24,358 nucleotides of DNA from CBDUBH01 sp965365345 (GCA_965365345.1 CBDUBH010000052.1:1-24358), one strand, 5' to 3'. Positions 1 to 6,702 are shown, numbered from the stretch's first letter. A program made the numbers and translations. Notes: a model not told the origin generated them from the letters alone.

Positions 1-485
1 AATTTTATATCTTTATATAAAACCAAAAATAAAATTCCGTACACAGCAGAAATTGTAATTCCGGAATAACCCAAAAGTGCGCTTACAACATGCAAACCTA
101 AAAGTCTGTTTCGCAAAATTTCCGGAACAACATCAAGATCTGTAATAAAAATTGATGAAATAAGTTGAAAAACTATCGAAAATAATATTATGAAAAGTCC
201 GGTTCCGCGAATATCAGTAAGTAATTCCAAAAGAAAATACGAACAGCTTATTGCAAAAGCGAGAATTGTAAAAATTTCAAAAACATTTGTGATAGGCGGA
301 TGATCGAATTCAATTGTTCGCGCCAAAAGATAAAATGTGTGAAAAAGCAAAGTTACAAAAAGGAAAATTCTTTTTGCATTAATAAGTTTTTTTTCGCCTT
401 TTACAAAATCGTAAAGATATGCGGCAAAAGTTAAAATATAAAGGATTGGAAGTAAAATATTAAGAAATTGTACGGCTGAATTCAT
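1..485 (-). CDS. CcsA/HemX-family cytochrome c assembly membrane protein, 5' part (runs off left edge)
   Basis: Reading the minus strand from the ATG at 485 gives 161 codons with no stop before the window edge, so only the N-terminal part is present. It is almost all membrane: about five hydrophobic helices, starting near residues 5-27 and ending with a segment beginning LHVVSALLGYSGI. That segment, with its histidine just before a helix, resembles the haem-handling part of the CcsA/CcmC/HemX family, which takes part in haem delivery for cytochrome c maturation (CcsA) or is linked to haem synthesis (HemX, often next to hemA). The rest of the gene, including any WWD haem motif, lies outside the window, so CcsA and HemX cannot be told apart. 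It is divergent from the response regulator at 741 and has its own consensus-like promoter at 539-571. Confidence 0.7.
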   Translation of the reverse strand, partial: MNSAVQFLNILLPILYILTFAAYLYDFVKGEKKLINAKRIFLFVTLLFHTFYLLARTIEFDHPPITNVFEIFTILAFAISCSYFLLELLTDIRGTGLFIILFSIVFQLISSIFITDLDVVPEILRNRLLGLHVVSALLGYSGITISAVYGILFLVLYKDIK

Positions 486-538
486 AAATTTCAAATTTTT
501 GTTTTAAAACTTAATAAAAGCAATATAGAATAGCAATT

Positions 539-571
539 CAAAATTAGACTCGCAAGTCATTTTTTATCAAA
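539..571 (-). promoter_or_regulatory. Bacteroidota-type promoter for the CcsA/HemX-like gene
   Basis: On the minus strand TTTG (568-571) is followed after 21 nt by TAATTTTG (539-546), matching the Bacteroidota pattern TTTG-N19-21-TAnnTTTG. It lies about 54 nt upstream of the start at 485. Pattern match only. Confidence 0.5.
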
Positions 572-595
572 TTAAATGCGGGCACAAATATTTTA

Positions 596-627
596 TTTGA
601 AATGCTGAAAAGAATATTATAAATTTG
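596..627 (+). promoter_or_regulatory. Bacteroidota-type promoter for the response regulator
   Basis: TTTG (596-599), a 20-nt spacer and TAAATTTG (620-627) match the Bacteroidota -33/-7 consensus exactly. Transcription would start near 634, giving a leader of about 105 nt before the ATG at 741. It diverges from the promoter at 539-571. Confidence 0.5.
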
Positions 628-740
628 TAAAAATTTTAAATAGATTTTTAACAGATATAAATATTTTCAATTTAAATACGATAATACCATATAAGCAGTA
701 AATTTATTTTACTTATAAATTTTAAGGATAGTAATTTATA

Positions 741-1142
741 ATGAGTGAAGTTCAAAAACCAAGATTATTAGTTGTTGAAGATGATTTTGAAAATCAAAAA
801 TTCTTACAGATTTTTTTGAAAAGAAAATTTGAAGTTAACATTTGCGATAGCGAAGAAACTTTTTATGAAAAGTTGAACAACGGCACTTTTGATATTATTT
901 TGATGGATATTTCTTTGCGCGGAAAAAAAGACGGACTTCAACTTACCAAAGAAATTAGAGAAAATCCGAAATACAAAAATTTGCCTGTTGTAGGACTTTC
1001 GGCTCACGCTTTCCAAAAAGATAAAGACAATGCGTACAATGCCGGAGTTGATGTATTTTTAACAAAGCCGGTCCAAAATGATGTTTTGATGGATACACTT
1101 GTTAAAACTTTGGAAGAAAAATCAGGAATAAAAATCCAGTAA
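741..1142 (+). CDS. Single-domain response regulator (CheY-like receiver)
   Basis: A 133-aa protein that is one receiver domain with no output domain. The acidic pocket is E13-D14-D15, the phosphoacceptor is D56 (in ILMD), the switch residue is S87 (LSAHA) and the conserved lysine is K109 (TKP). These are the residues a working receiver needs. It presumably takes a phosphoryl group from a histidine kinase and acts by protein contact, as in CheY- or Spo0F-like relays. The partner is not adjacent; the kinase at the far right of the window is too distant to assign. The ATG is preceded by AAGGA (724-728, 12 nt away). A hairpin with a T-run at 1193-1230 probably ends the transcript. Confidence 0.9.
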   Translation: MSEVQKPRLLVVEDDFENQKFLQIFLKRKFEVNICDSEETFYEKLNNGTFDIILMDISLRGKKDGLQLTKEIRENPKYKNLPVVGLSAHAFQKDKDNAYNAGVDVFLTKPVQNDVLMDTLVKTLEEKSGIKIQ

Positions 1143-1192
1143 TTTCTTTTTAGAAAGTAAGAATTTGTTCTTTTTGAATTTGTAATTTTTCT

Positions 1193-1230
1193 GCTGTCAT
1201 TCCGGCAAAGTCCGGAATCAGACAGCTTTT
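1193..1230 (+). terminator. ATTCCGG-family hairpin terminator after the response regulator
   Basis: Stem GCTGTC+ATTCCGG pairs with CCGGAAT+GACAGC, with a 2-nt bulge (CA) and a 6-nt loop, followed by TTTT. It is 50 nt past the stop. A member of the repeat family also seen at 2646, 4325, 5735, 6497, 11400 and 20867. Confidence 0.6.
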
Positions 1231-1382
1231 TATTAATGTAATTTACAAGTTTCAATTCGGCAAAAGTTTAAATTTTCCCTTTAGATTTTTAGGAATCCGT
1301 TTTTAGAAATTTAAAGGGATTTTTATTTTTAAAATTTATCAAACGAAATTTACCTTTCATTATTCTAATTTTTCATCACCTA

Positions 1383-1433
1383 AATCTTTTTAATATTTTC
1401 ATCTTTGAATCTTTCTAATCTTTTCAATCTTTC
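1383..1433 (-). repeat. Octamer tract (NAAAGATT family)
   Basis: Read on the minus strand, degenerate copies of an 8-nt unit (G/C/A)AAAGATT occur in near-tandem. Unlike the other tracts it does not directly follow a gene end. With the hairpin at 1193 it accounts for most of the gene-free stretch 1143-1511; otherwise I see only a possible -7 element (TATATTTG, 1446-1453) for the downstream gene. Confidence 0.55.
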
Positions 1434-1511
1434 AAATTTTTCTCTTATATTTGAAAATCATTTCCGGAAAATATTCTTCTTCAATAAAATAATTTGGGGC
1501 TTGGAAAAATT

Positions 1512-2600
1512 ATGCAATGTCCATTTTGCGATGGCAAACTTCAAGAAGGTAAAATTAATTACAATAATGTAAATGTTTGTTCAAGCTGTAACGGATTTTG
1601 GGTAAATAAAAATCTTGTTCCTTCCATTTTAGATCATTACTCAACTTTAAAACTTCAAGGAAAACAATTTTTATCATGCTCGCCCGAAGAAAATTCAATT
1701 TATAACGGAATGATCGGTGGATTTTGTCCCGAATGCAACACAGCTTTGGAAAAAGAATATCTTGAATTTGCGCCGGTTACAACTCACGAATGTTCGCAAG
1801 GACACGGAATCTGGCTGCGTTTTAAGCAAATGGGAAATATGCTTGACGGCTGGCAATATTACGAAAACAAATACAATTTCAGTTTGAACGCTGCGAATCC
1901 TTACATCAGAAAAGAAAAAGAATCAAATCTTGGTTTTGATACTTCCGCAGGCGGCTGTTTAAAAGCACTTTTCGGAATTGTGCAAGATGATACTCCAAAA
2001 CTTCACCCGCCCGTAATTACTTATTCATTAATTGCGCTGAATGTAATTTTCTTTATAGTTTCGCTTTTCTATTTTGAGTACTGGCAATATTTGATGTTTT
2101 ATCCTTCAAATTTTTTCAGCGAACCTGTTCAAAATTTCCATTCGATTTTTACAAGCATGTTTATGCACGGAGATATTTTTCATATCTTCGGAAATATGCT
2201 TTTTCTTTATATTTTCGGCGATAATTTGGAAGATAGAATAGGCAAACCGAAATTCATAAGTTTTTATTTGATATCAGGAATTGTTGCAACTCTAGGATTT
2301 GGAATTATAAATTTTGATTCTGCAATTCCCGTTTTAGGCGCAAGCGGCGCAATTTCGGGAATTATGGGCGGATATTTAGTTTTATATCCGAAAGCAAAAT
2401 TAACTTTTTACACGCTTTTCTTTTTTATGCCTGTTAAATTCAGATTGCCGGTTTGGTTTTACGTGGGAATTTTCTTTGTACTTCAGCAATTCATTGGAAT
2501 TTACGCAGCTGCTGAAGGCGTTGCTTGGTTTGCGCATTTAGCCGGATTTATTTCCGGAGTTATAATGATGCTGATTTTAAAATTCACGGATAATCTTTAA
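1512..2600 (+). CDS. Rhomboid-family intramembrane serine protease with two N-terminal zinc ribbons
   Basis: A 362-aa protein in two parts. Residues 1-115 hold two zinc-ribbon-like modules: C3-x2-C6 with C23-x2-C26 (the CSSCNGFWV motif of TFIIB-type zinc ribbons), and C72-x2-C75 with C94 and H98 (the same fold ending GHGIWL). Residues 165-362 form a six-helix rhomboid core with HIFGN (Asn228), the catalytic serine S278 in GASGAISG and the catalytic H342 in FAHLAGF. Rhomboids cut membrane proteins within or near their transmembrane segments; the substrate is unknown. I chose the ATG at 1512, which starts the MQCPFC ribbon and has GGA 6 nt upstream. A TTG at 1494 would add six residues (MGLGKI) without an obvious ribosome site. 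It is followed by an octamer tract and a T-rich hairpin. Confidence 0.9.
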   Translation: MQCPFCDGKLQEGKINYNNVNVCSSCNGFWVNKNLVPSILDHYSTLKLQGKQFLSCSPEENSIYNGMIGGFCPECNTALEKEYLEFAPVTTHECSQGHGIWLRFKQMGNMLDGWQYYENKYNFSLNAANPYIRKEKESNLGFDTSAGGCLKALFGIVQDDTPKLHPPVITYSLIALNVIFFIVSLFYFEYWQYLMFYPSNFFSEPVQNFHSIFTSMFMHGDIFHIFGNMLFLYIFGDNLEDRIGKPKFISFYLISGIVATLGFGIINFDSAIPVLGASGAISGIMGGYLVLYPKAKLTFYTLFFFMPVKFRLPVWFYVGIFFVLQQFIGIYAAAEGVAWFAHLAGFISGVIMMLILKFTDNL

Positions 2601-2606
2601 CAAATT

Positions 2607-2630
2607 AAAAGATATAAAGATTAAAAGATT
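2607..2630 (+). repeat. Octamer tract directly after the rhomboid gene
   Basis: Three exact-register copies of an 8-nt unit (AAAAGATA, TAAAGATT, AAAAGATT), starting 7 nt after the stop codon. Followed 16 nt later by the hairpin at 2646. Confidence 0.65.
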
Positions 2631-2645
2631 GAAATAATTGAAGTC

Positions 2646-2677
2646 CGTCATTCCGGCTTGTCCGGAATCTTTTTTTT
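2646..2677 (+). terminator. ATTCCGG-family hairpin with T8 (terminator of the rhomboid gene)
   Basis: ATTCCGG (2650-2656), loop CTTGT, CCGGAAT (2662-2668), then C and eight Ts. A typical intrinsic terminator shape and the clearest of the family. Confidence 0.7.
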
Positions 2678-2722
2678 GTAATTCTAAAAATTAAGTTCAT
2701 TATAATAAAATTATATTTTGTA

Positions 2723-2750
2723 GTAAAGACGAGATATATCTCGTCTTTAC
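2723..2750. repeat. 28-bp perfect palindrome, copy 1
   Basis: GTAAAGACGAGATA followed immediately by its exact reverse complement. Near-identical 28-bp copies lie at 5805-5832 and 11477-11504, with a diverged copy at 21978-22005. Confidence 0.75.
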
Positions 2751-2796
2751 GTTTTACTTTCAATTTATAAATATTTCTGATGAAATTTTCGAAATG

Positions 2797-2815
2797 ATTC
2801 CGGGCAAGCCGGAAT
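2797..2815 (-). repeat. ATTCCGG-family hairpin, reverse orientation
   Basis: ATTCCGG (2797-2803) and CCGGAAT (2809-2815). The flank (GTTATTCCGG on the minus strand) shows inverted orientation. The gap 2601-3008 holds this, the octamer tract, the T8 hairpin, the 28-bp palindrome and a possible -7 box (TAAATTTG, 2940-2947); nothing else is recognised. Confidence 0.55.
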
Positions 2816-3008
2816 AACTGAAGTTTTTCATTTCATTTCTAAACTACTAAATTCTTTAATTCTAATTTCTGTATTAAAATTTCACAATTCTGTATTATTT
2901 TTTGAACATTTCTGTAACAAAATATCATTTTTATTCGTCTAAATTTGTATAATTCAGTTGGCATTTTGTTTGCAGATTGAAAAAATCAAAAATCATTTTG
3001 GAGAAAAT

Positions 3009-3947
3009 ATGTTACGCCGTTTACTTTTTGCAGTTCTGATAATTTTCACCGCCGTACAAACAATTTCAATTGCGCAGGAAGCGGATTCAATTGAAGTTAA
3101 AATAAGGGAAAGACACAAAAAAAGAGTTTATCCGGGAAATAATGATTGGAAGGTTGTTTCTTTTTCAGAGGGAAAACCTTCAATCGATATTTCGTACGGA
3201 ATAAATAATTACGCAATTAAAAGTTTTGATACAAAATTTAATAAAACCGGAATTGCCGAAATTCGATTGGGACATACCGATACCGATTTAGTTGATTCAA
3301 ATTCTTATTTAATTAATTATCATAATGGGTTCATTGGTTTTGCTTTAATTCAAAATGAACTTCAACAAGATGATGCTGAAATAATAAAGATCAATTCAAA
3401 AGATTGGCGAATTGAATTAGGATATTTATCAGGTTACGGTTATAAATTCGGAAAATCTGCAATAATTCCTTACACATCAAATTCATTTTTGTGGCAGGAT
3501 TTGAGTTTGGAATATCCGAATTTGATTTTTTCACCGATTCTAAATCAAAATTTATTTCCCGCAGAAGTTGAAAGAAATCAAATTGAAAGAATTAATGACG
3601 GAATAAGATTCGGTACAAAAACACAAGGCGGAATCAGATTACAAATTGTTCCGTTATTTGCAATAGATGCGGGATATGAAAAAACCGCAATTTTCCCTCG
3701 TCATTTATTCTGGAAACAAGCAGGAAGCATGTTAATTGAAGGTGCGGCGCAAGGTTTGCTCGACGCTTTTATAAATGAAATAAAAGATAATACTCCGGCA
3801 GCAACTCCGATCATCAATTTTTTGCTTAAAAACGGATTGGCTTACGGAATTTACGAATTGCGAAAATCTGATATGAATTGGCCTTTTAATACCGAAGAAG
3901 CATTAACAATGGATTCTTTCAAAATCGGGCTGACTTTTGTTTTTTAA
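3009..3947 (+). CDS. Exported protein of unknown function, possibly outer-membrane
   Basis: I do not recognise the family. The 312-aa product begins with a clear signal peptide (MLRRLLFAVLIIFTAVQT, cleavage likely near SIAQ/EAD). The mature part is rich in alternating polar and hydrophobic residues with many Gly/Tyr/Phe (for example GYLSGYGYKFGKS) and ends in KIGLTFVF; a terminal Phe is common in outer-membrane barrel proteins. A helical stretch near residues 228-270 (LIEGAAQGLLDAFINEI) interrupts this, so barrel membership is only a suggestion. The ATG at 3009 has GGAG 5 nt upstream (3000-3003) and puts the signal peptide at the N-terminus. A TTG at 2958 would prepend 17 residues that spoil it. 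An octamer tract and hairpin follow. Confidence 0.75.
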   Translation: MLRRLLFAVLIIFTAVQTISIAQEADSIEVKIRERHKKRVYPGNNDWKVVSFSEGKPSIDISYGINNYAIKSFDTKFNKTGIAEIRLGHTDTDLVDSNSYLINYHNGFIGFALIQNELQQDDAEIIKINSKDWRIELGYLSGYGYKFGKSAIIPYTSNSFLWQDLSLEYPNLIFSPILNQNLFPAEVERNQIERINDGIRFGTKTQGGIRLQIVPLFAIDAGYEKTAIFPRHLFWKQAGSMLIEGAAQGLLDAFINEIKDNTPAATPIINFLLKNGLAYGIYELRKSDMNWPFNTEEALTMDSFKIGLTFVF

Positions 3948-3952
3948 AAATT

Positions 3953-3984
3953 CAAAGATTCAAAGATGTAAAGATTAAAAGATT
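3953..3984 (+). repeat. Octamer tract, four tandem units
   Basis: CAAAGATT, CAAAGATG, TAAAGATT, AAAAGATT in exact 8-nt register, beginning 5 nt after the stop at 3947. The cleanest tandem tract in the window. Confidence 0.7.
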
Positions 3985-3999
3985 GGGAAAATTGATATG

Positions 4000-4036
4000 A
4001 AGCCGTCATTCTTGTTTGTCAAGAATCCGACGGCTT
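4000..4036 (+). terminator. Long-arm hairpin after the exported-protein gene (variant repeat)
   Basis: AAGCCGTC+ATTCTTG pairs with CAAGAAT+GACGGCTT across loop TTTGT with a 2-nt bulge (CC). Same architecture as 1193-1226 but with different sequence in both arms, changed so that pairing is kept. The run after it (TCTAATTG) is only weakly T-rich, so termination is likely rather than certain. Confidence 0.55.
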
Positions 4037-4094
4037 TCTAATTGTCTTTGTAAGTTTTATAAATAAATTATTTTTACTTTTTTTATTGATTTTT

Positions 4095-4169
4095 GTCATC
4101 GCGAGTCCCGATTAAATCAGGACGTGGCGATCTCTGAGATTGCTTCGGCGCTCCGCTTCTCGCAATGAC
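4095..4169. repeat. 75-bp GTCATCGCGAG...CTCGCAATGAC inverted-repeat element
   Basis: The ends GTCATCGCGAG (4095-4105) and CTCGCAATGAC (4159-4169) are imperfect inverted repeats. Inside is a smaller palindrome (AATCTCAGAGAT type) and GATTGCTTCGGCG. The right half recurs at 5930-5960. It is locally much more GC-rich than its surroundings. It looks like a small non-coding palindromic repeat element. Confidence 0.6.
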
Positions 4170-4324
4170 AGAAGCATTGATAGAAAAATCTTTCATTCTT
4201 AATTCTCACATTCTAAATTCTTACTTTCTATCCTTTTTCATTTAAAGATATTTTATCCTAAATTTTGGACTGCAAAATTTAATTTTTTCAATTATTTTTG
4301 GCTCATGAAAATTTAAAACAATTT

Positions 4325-4347
4325 GCCATTCCGGCAAAGTCCGGAAT
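4325..4347 (+). repeat. ATTCCGG-family hairpin in the leader of the U32 gene
   Basis: ATTCCGG (4328-4334), loop CAAAGT, CCGGAAT (4341-4347), then CTTTCTTC. Unusually it lies just upstream of a gene, ending 17 nt before the ribosome site at 4365. If transcribed it would sit in the 5' leader. A TATTTTTG at 4293-4300 is a possible -7 box. Confidence 0.55.
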
Positions 4348-4373
4348 CTTTCTTCTAAAATCAAAAGGAAATG

Positions 4374-5600
4374 ATGTTGAAAAAACCTGAACTTATGGCT
4401 CCCGCAGGCGATTGGACTATGTTAAACTCTGCGGTAAAAAACGGCGCTGATGCAATTTACTTTGGAATTGATCAGTTAAATATGCGCGCAAAAGCAAAAA
4501 ATTTTGTAATTGATGATCTGAAAGAAATCGTAAAATTCTGCAATGAAAACAATGTTAAAACTTATCTTACAATAAATACAATTCTTTACGAAGAAGAAAT
4601 TAAAGAGCTTGATCAAATTATTCCCGCAGCAAAAGAAGCCGGAATTACAATGATCATTTGCTGGGATTTGGCAGTCGTTGAAAAATGTAATGAATACGAA
4701 ATGCCTTTTGCTGTTTCAACACAAGCATCAATTTCAAATTCGCTTTCTGCAAATTTTTATAAAAAACTCGGCGCAAAAAGAATTGTTCTGGCTCGCGAAT
4801 GTAATCTGGAAGAGATCAAAAAGATCCGCGCAAATACTGATCTCGAAATTGAAGCATTTATTCACGGCGCAATGTGCATCGCAATTTCGGGCAGATGTTT
4901 TATGAGTCATCATCTTTTCGGGAAAAGTGCAAACCGAGGTGAATGCATTCAACCGTGCAGAAGAGAATACGAAGTTGTTGATCATCAAATTGATGAATCA
5001 ATGATATTAGGCGAAGATTATGTAATGTCGCCGAAAGATCTTTGCTCGATTGAATACATTGATAAATTAATTGAATCGGGAATTGATTCTTTCAAAATTG
5101 AAGGAAGAAAAAGAAGTCCCGAATACGCGGCAAAAGTTGTTTCGGTTTACAGAAAAGCAATTGATCTTTATTTCGAAAATAAATTGACCGATGAGATCAA
5201 AAAAGAAATGCTTGAAGAACTTGATAAAGTTTACAACCGCGGATTTTCAGCGGGCTTTTATTTTGATGTTCCAAGCGCAAATGAATATACCGAAATTTAT
5301 GGAAGTCTTGCAAAAACAAGAAAAGAATATGTCGGGAAAGTTATAAATTATTTTAGAAAATCTAACATTGCGCACATCAAAATTGAATCGGGAAAAATTA
5401 CAAACGAAGATGAAATTTTGATAATCGGGCAAACCACCGGAGTTGTGGAATTAAAACCAAATAAATTAATAAAAGATGAAGTTGAAATTCAGGAAGCGAT
5501 TCGCGGCGAAGAAATAACTTTTTATTCTGAAGAAATTGTCCGTCCGAAAGATCTGGTTTACAAAATTTCATATATTAACGAACACCCAAAAAGACAGTAA
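4374..5600 (+). CDS. Peptidase U32-family protein, tRNA-hydroxylation (TrhP/YegQ) type
   Basis: A 408-aa protein matching PF01136 across its length, opening with ELMAPAGDWTML. Residues 160-178 fit the U32 signature E-x-F-x2-G-[SA]-[LIVM]-C-x4-G-x-C-x-[LIVM]-S exactly, with C168 and C175; C191 and C195 follow in GECIQPCRREY. These cysteines are typical of the family members (E. coli YegQ/TrhP, RlhA) that act in prephenate-dependent hydroxylation of tRNA or rRNA pyrimidines, rather than true collagenases. TrhP type is my best guess; no substrate can be read from sequence. ATGs occur at 4371 and 4374. AAGGAA (4365-4370) touches the first, so 4374 is better spaced. It is monocistronic, with hairpin repeats on both sides. 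Confidence 0.85.
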   Translation: MLKKPELMAPAGDWTMLNSAVKNGADAIYFGIDQLNMRAKAKNFVIDDLKEIVKFCNENNVKTYLTINTILYEEEIKELDQIIPAAKEAGITMIICWDLAVVEKCNEYEMPFAVSTQASISNSLSANFYKKLGAKRIVLARECNLEEIKKIRANTDLEIEAFIHGAMCIAISGRCFMSHHLFGKSANRGECIQPCRREYEVVDHQIDESMILGEDYVMSPKDLCSIEYIDKLIESGIDSFKIEGRKRSPEYAAKVVSVYRKAIDLYFENKLTDEIKKEMLEELDKVYNRGFSAGFYFDVPSANEYTEIYGSLAKTRKEYVGKVINYFRKSNIAHIKIESGKITNEDEILIIGQTTGVVELKPNKLIKDEVEIQEAIRGEEITFYSEEIVRPKDLVYKISYINEHPKRQ

Positions 5601-5651
5601 TTTGGAATGTAGATTTTAGGATTGAGAATGTAAGAAATTTAGAATTTAATA

Positions 5652-5686
5652 TTTTGTCATTCTCGCTTGTCAAAAATCAGACAAAA
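5652..5686 (+). repeat. Decayed long-arm member of the GTCATT hairpin family
   Basis: Outer arms TTTTGTC (5652-5658) and GACAAAA (5680-5686) pair perfectly. The inner part (ATTCTCG...) has lost most of its pairing compared with ATTCCGG copies. It is 51 nt past the U32 stop and may be its terminator. Confidence 0.45.
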
Positions 5687-5734
5687 TTTAAAACATATTT
5701 TTAGAATCATTTAAATTCGTGATAAAAACTGTCC

Positions 5735-5761
5735 GTCATTCCGGCTTGCCCGGAATCTTTT
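5735..5761 (+). repeat. ATTCCGG-family hairpin
   Basis: GTC, ATTCCGG (5738-5744), loop CTTGC, CCGGAAT (5750-5756), then CTTTT. Terminator-like, about 135 nt past the U32 gene. Confidence 0.55.
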
Positions 5762-5804
5762 CTAAGATTTTATTTGATTTATTTAGAAGTCCAAAATTAA
5801 AAAC

Positions 5805-5832
5805 GTAGAGACGAGATATATCTCGTCTCTAC
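5805..5832. repeat. 28-bp perfect palindrome, copy 2
   Basis: GTAGAGACGAGATA plus its exact reverse complement. It differs from copy 1 at symmetric positions (AAAGAC versus GAGAC in both arms), so base pairing is kept. In the gap 5601-6022 it stands with two hairpins, a half-element and an octamer tract; I see no gene. Confidence 0.75.
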
Positions 5833-5929
5833 AAAATAAAATTTAACAATAATTCATTTTTACAAATTACAAGCGGAAAGATTCTGAACTTCGTTGGATT
5901 GACAATTATCAGGAGAAATGACAAAAACA

Positions 5930-5960
5930 GGGATTGCTTCGCCTACAGCTCGCAATGACA
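5930..5960 (-). repeat. Half of the GTCATTGCGAG element, at the 3' end of the lipoprotein gene
   Basis: GGATTGCTTCGCC...CTCGCAATGAC matches the right half of the element at 4095-4169. On the minus strand it begins GTCATTGCGAG and follows the octamer tract, taking the place the ATTCCGG hairpin has elsewhere. Confidence 0.55.
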
Positions 5961-5964
5961 TTCT

Positions 5965-6014
5965 TATCTTTTCATCTTTCAATCTTTTCATCTTTCAATC
6001 TTTCTAAATCTTTT
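5965..6014 (-). repeat. Octamer tract, six units, after the lipoprotein gene
   Basis: Minus strand: AAAAGATT, (TA), GAAAGATT, GAAAGATG, AAAAGATT, GAAAGATG, AAAAGATA. It begins 9 nt after the lipoprotein stop at 6023. Confidence 0.7.
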
Positions 6015-6022
6015 CATTTTGC

Positions 6023-6424
6023 TCACAACTTTCGCAAAACAATTCTCATATTTCCTTCGGGCAAATTTAAATTCAAAATCATTTGTCCGTTGGAAATTTC
6101 TTCAACATAATAAGAGATTTCTTCACCCTCATCGCGACTAATCAAAAGCTCATCGCCGCCTTTTTGAAATTCCCATTTTCCGTTGTTTGTGATTCTTCCG
6201 ATCTTAATTTCAACCGAATTATTTTCGTAAAAATTGTAAGATGAACTTTTTGCTTCTCGAACTGCCTGATTCCAAATTACATCGGAAACGTTCATTTTTC
6301 CGGTTACATCTTTTACAAACCACGTTCCGATAATTTCATTTTTGTAACTTGCAATTTTACTCGATGCGCACGAAGCCAAAAATCCGATCATCAAAATATA
6401 AATTACGGCTTTTAAATTTTTCAT
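6023..6424 (-). CDS. Small lipoprotein of unknown function (lipocalin-like size)
   Basis: A 133-aa protein with a lipoprotein signal: MKNLKAVIYILMIGFLASC with C19 as the acylated cysteine (lipobox LASC). The mature part holds IIGTWFVKDV near its start, an NNGKWEF turn and a beta-rich remainder ending MRIVLRKL. The 'GTW' opening is common to lipocalin-like small lipoproteins, but I do not assign a family. The start is decided by the ribosome site: AGGA sits 5 nt upstream of the ATG at 6424, whereas the ATG at 6436 overlaps that site and would add MRKF. The gene is flanked by repeats, with an octamer tract right after its stop. Confidence 0.8.
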   Translation of the reverse strand: MKNLKAVIYILMIGFLASCASSKIASYKNEIIGTWFVKDVTGKMNVSDVIWNQAVREAKSSSYNFYENNSVEIKIGRITNNGKWEFQKGGDELLISRDEGEEISYYVEEISNGQMILNLNLPEGNMRIVLRKL

Positions 6425-6496
6425 AAATTTCCTCATTGGTTGTCAATATTAAAATCAGGAGTTAAAAATATATATTTTGTTTTTAAAAAAATTTTT

Positions 6497-6521
6497 GTCA
6501 TTCCGGATAAACCGGAATGAC
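6497..6521. repeat. Perfect GTCATTCCGG/CCGGAATGAC palindrome
   Basis: Ten-base arms (6497-6506 and 6512-6521) with loop ATAAA. The only fully symmetric copy of the family here. It lies between the divergent lipoprotein and proS genes. Confidence 0.6.
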
Positions 6522-6702
6522 AGCAACACTCAAAACTCTTACTTTCTAAAATTCTCTCATAATTCATTCTACAATTTTCAAAAATCAGTGTAAAGAAATT
6601 TTTAATTATTAATTTCAAAAATCATCTTAATTACTTAATTGATTTAGCATTTTCAAATCGTTATTTTTAAGGTTTATTCACAAAAATTAAATGATCTAAA
6701 TT

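Noticed and set aside
1494..1511. TTG start for the rhomboid gene
   Set aside because: Adds six residues before the conserved MQCPFC ribbon and lacks a ribosome site; ATG at 1512 is better placed.
2958..3008. TTG start for the exported protein
   Set aside because: Would put 17 mostly polar residues before the signal peptide; ATG at 3009 has GGAG 5 nt upstream.
3953..3984. Octamer tracts as a CRISPR array or coding repeat
   Set aside because: Units are 8 nt, contiguous and degenerate with no spacers, and no cas gene is present; the 8-nt period breaks any reading frame.
6433..6618. 61-codon minus-strand frame upstream of the lipoprotein
   Set aside because: It runs through the palindromic repeat at 6497-6521 and has no ribosome site or protein-like composition.
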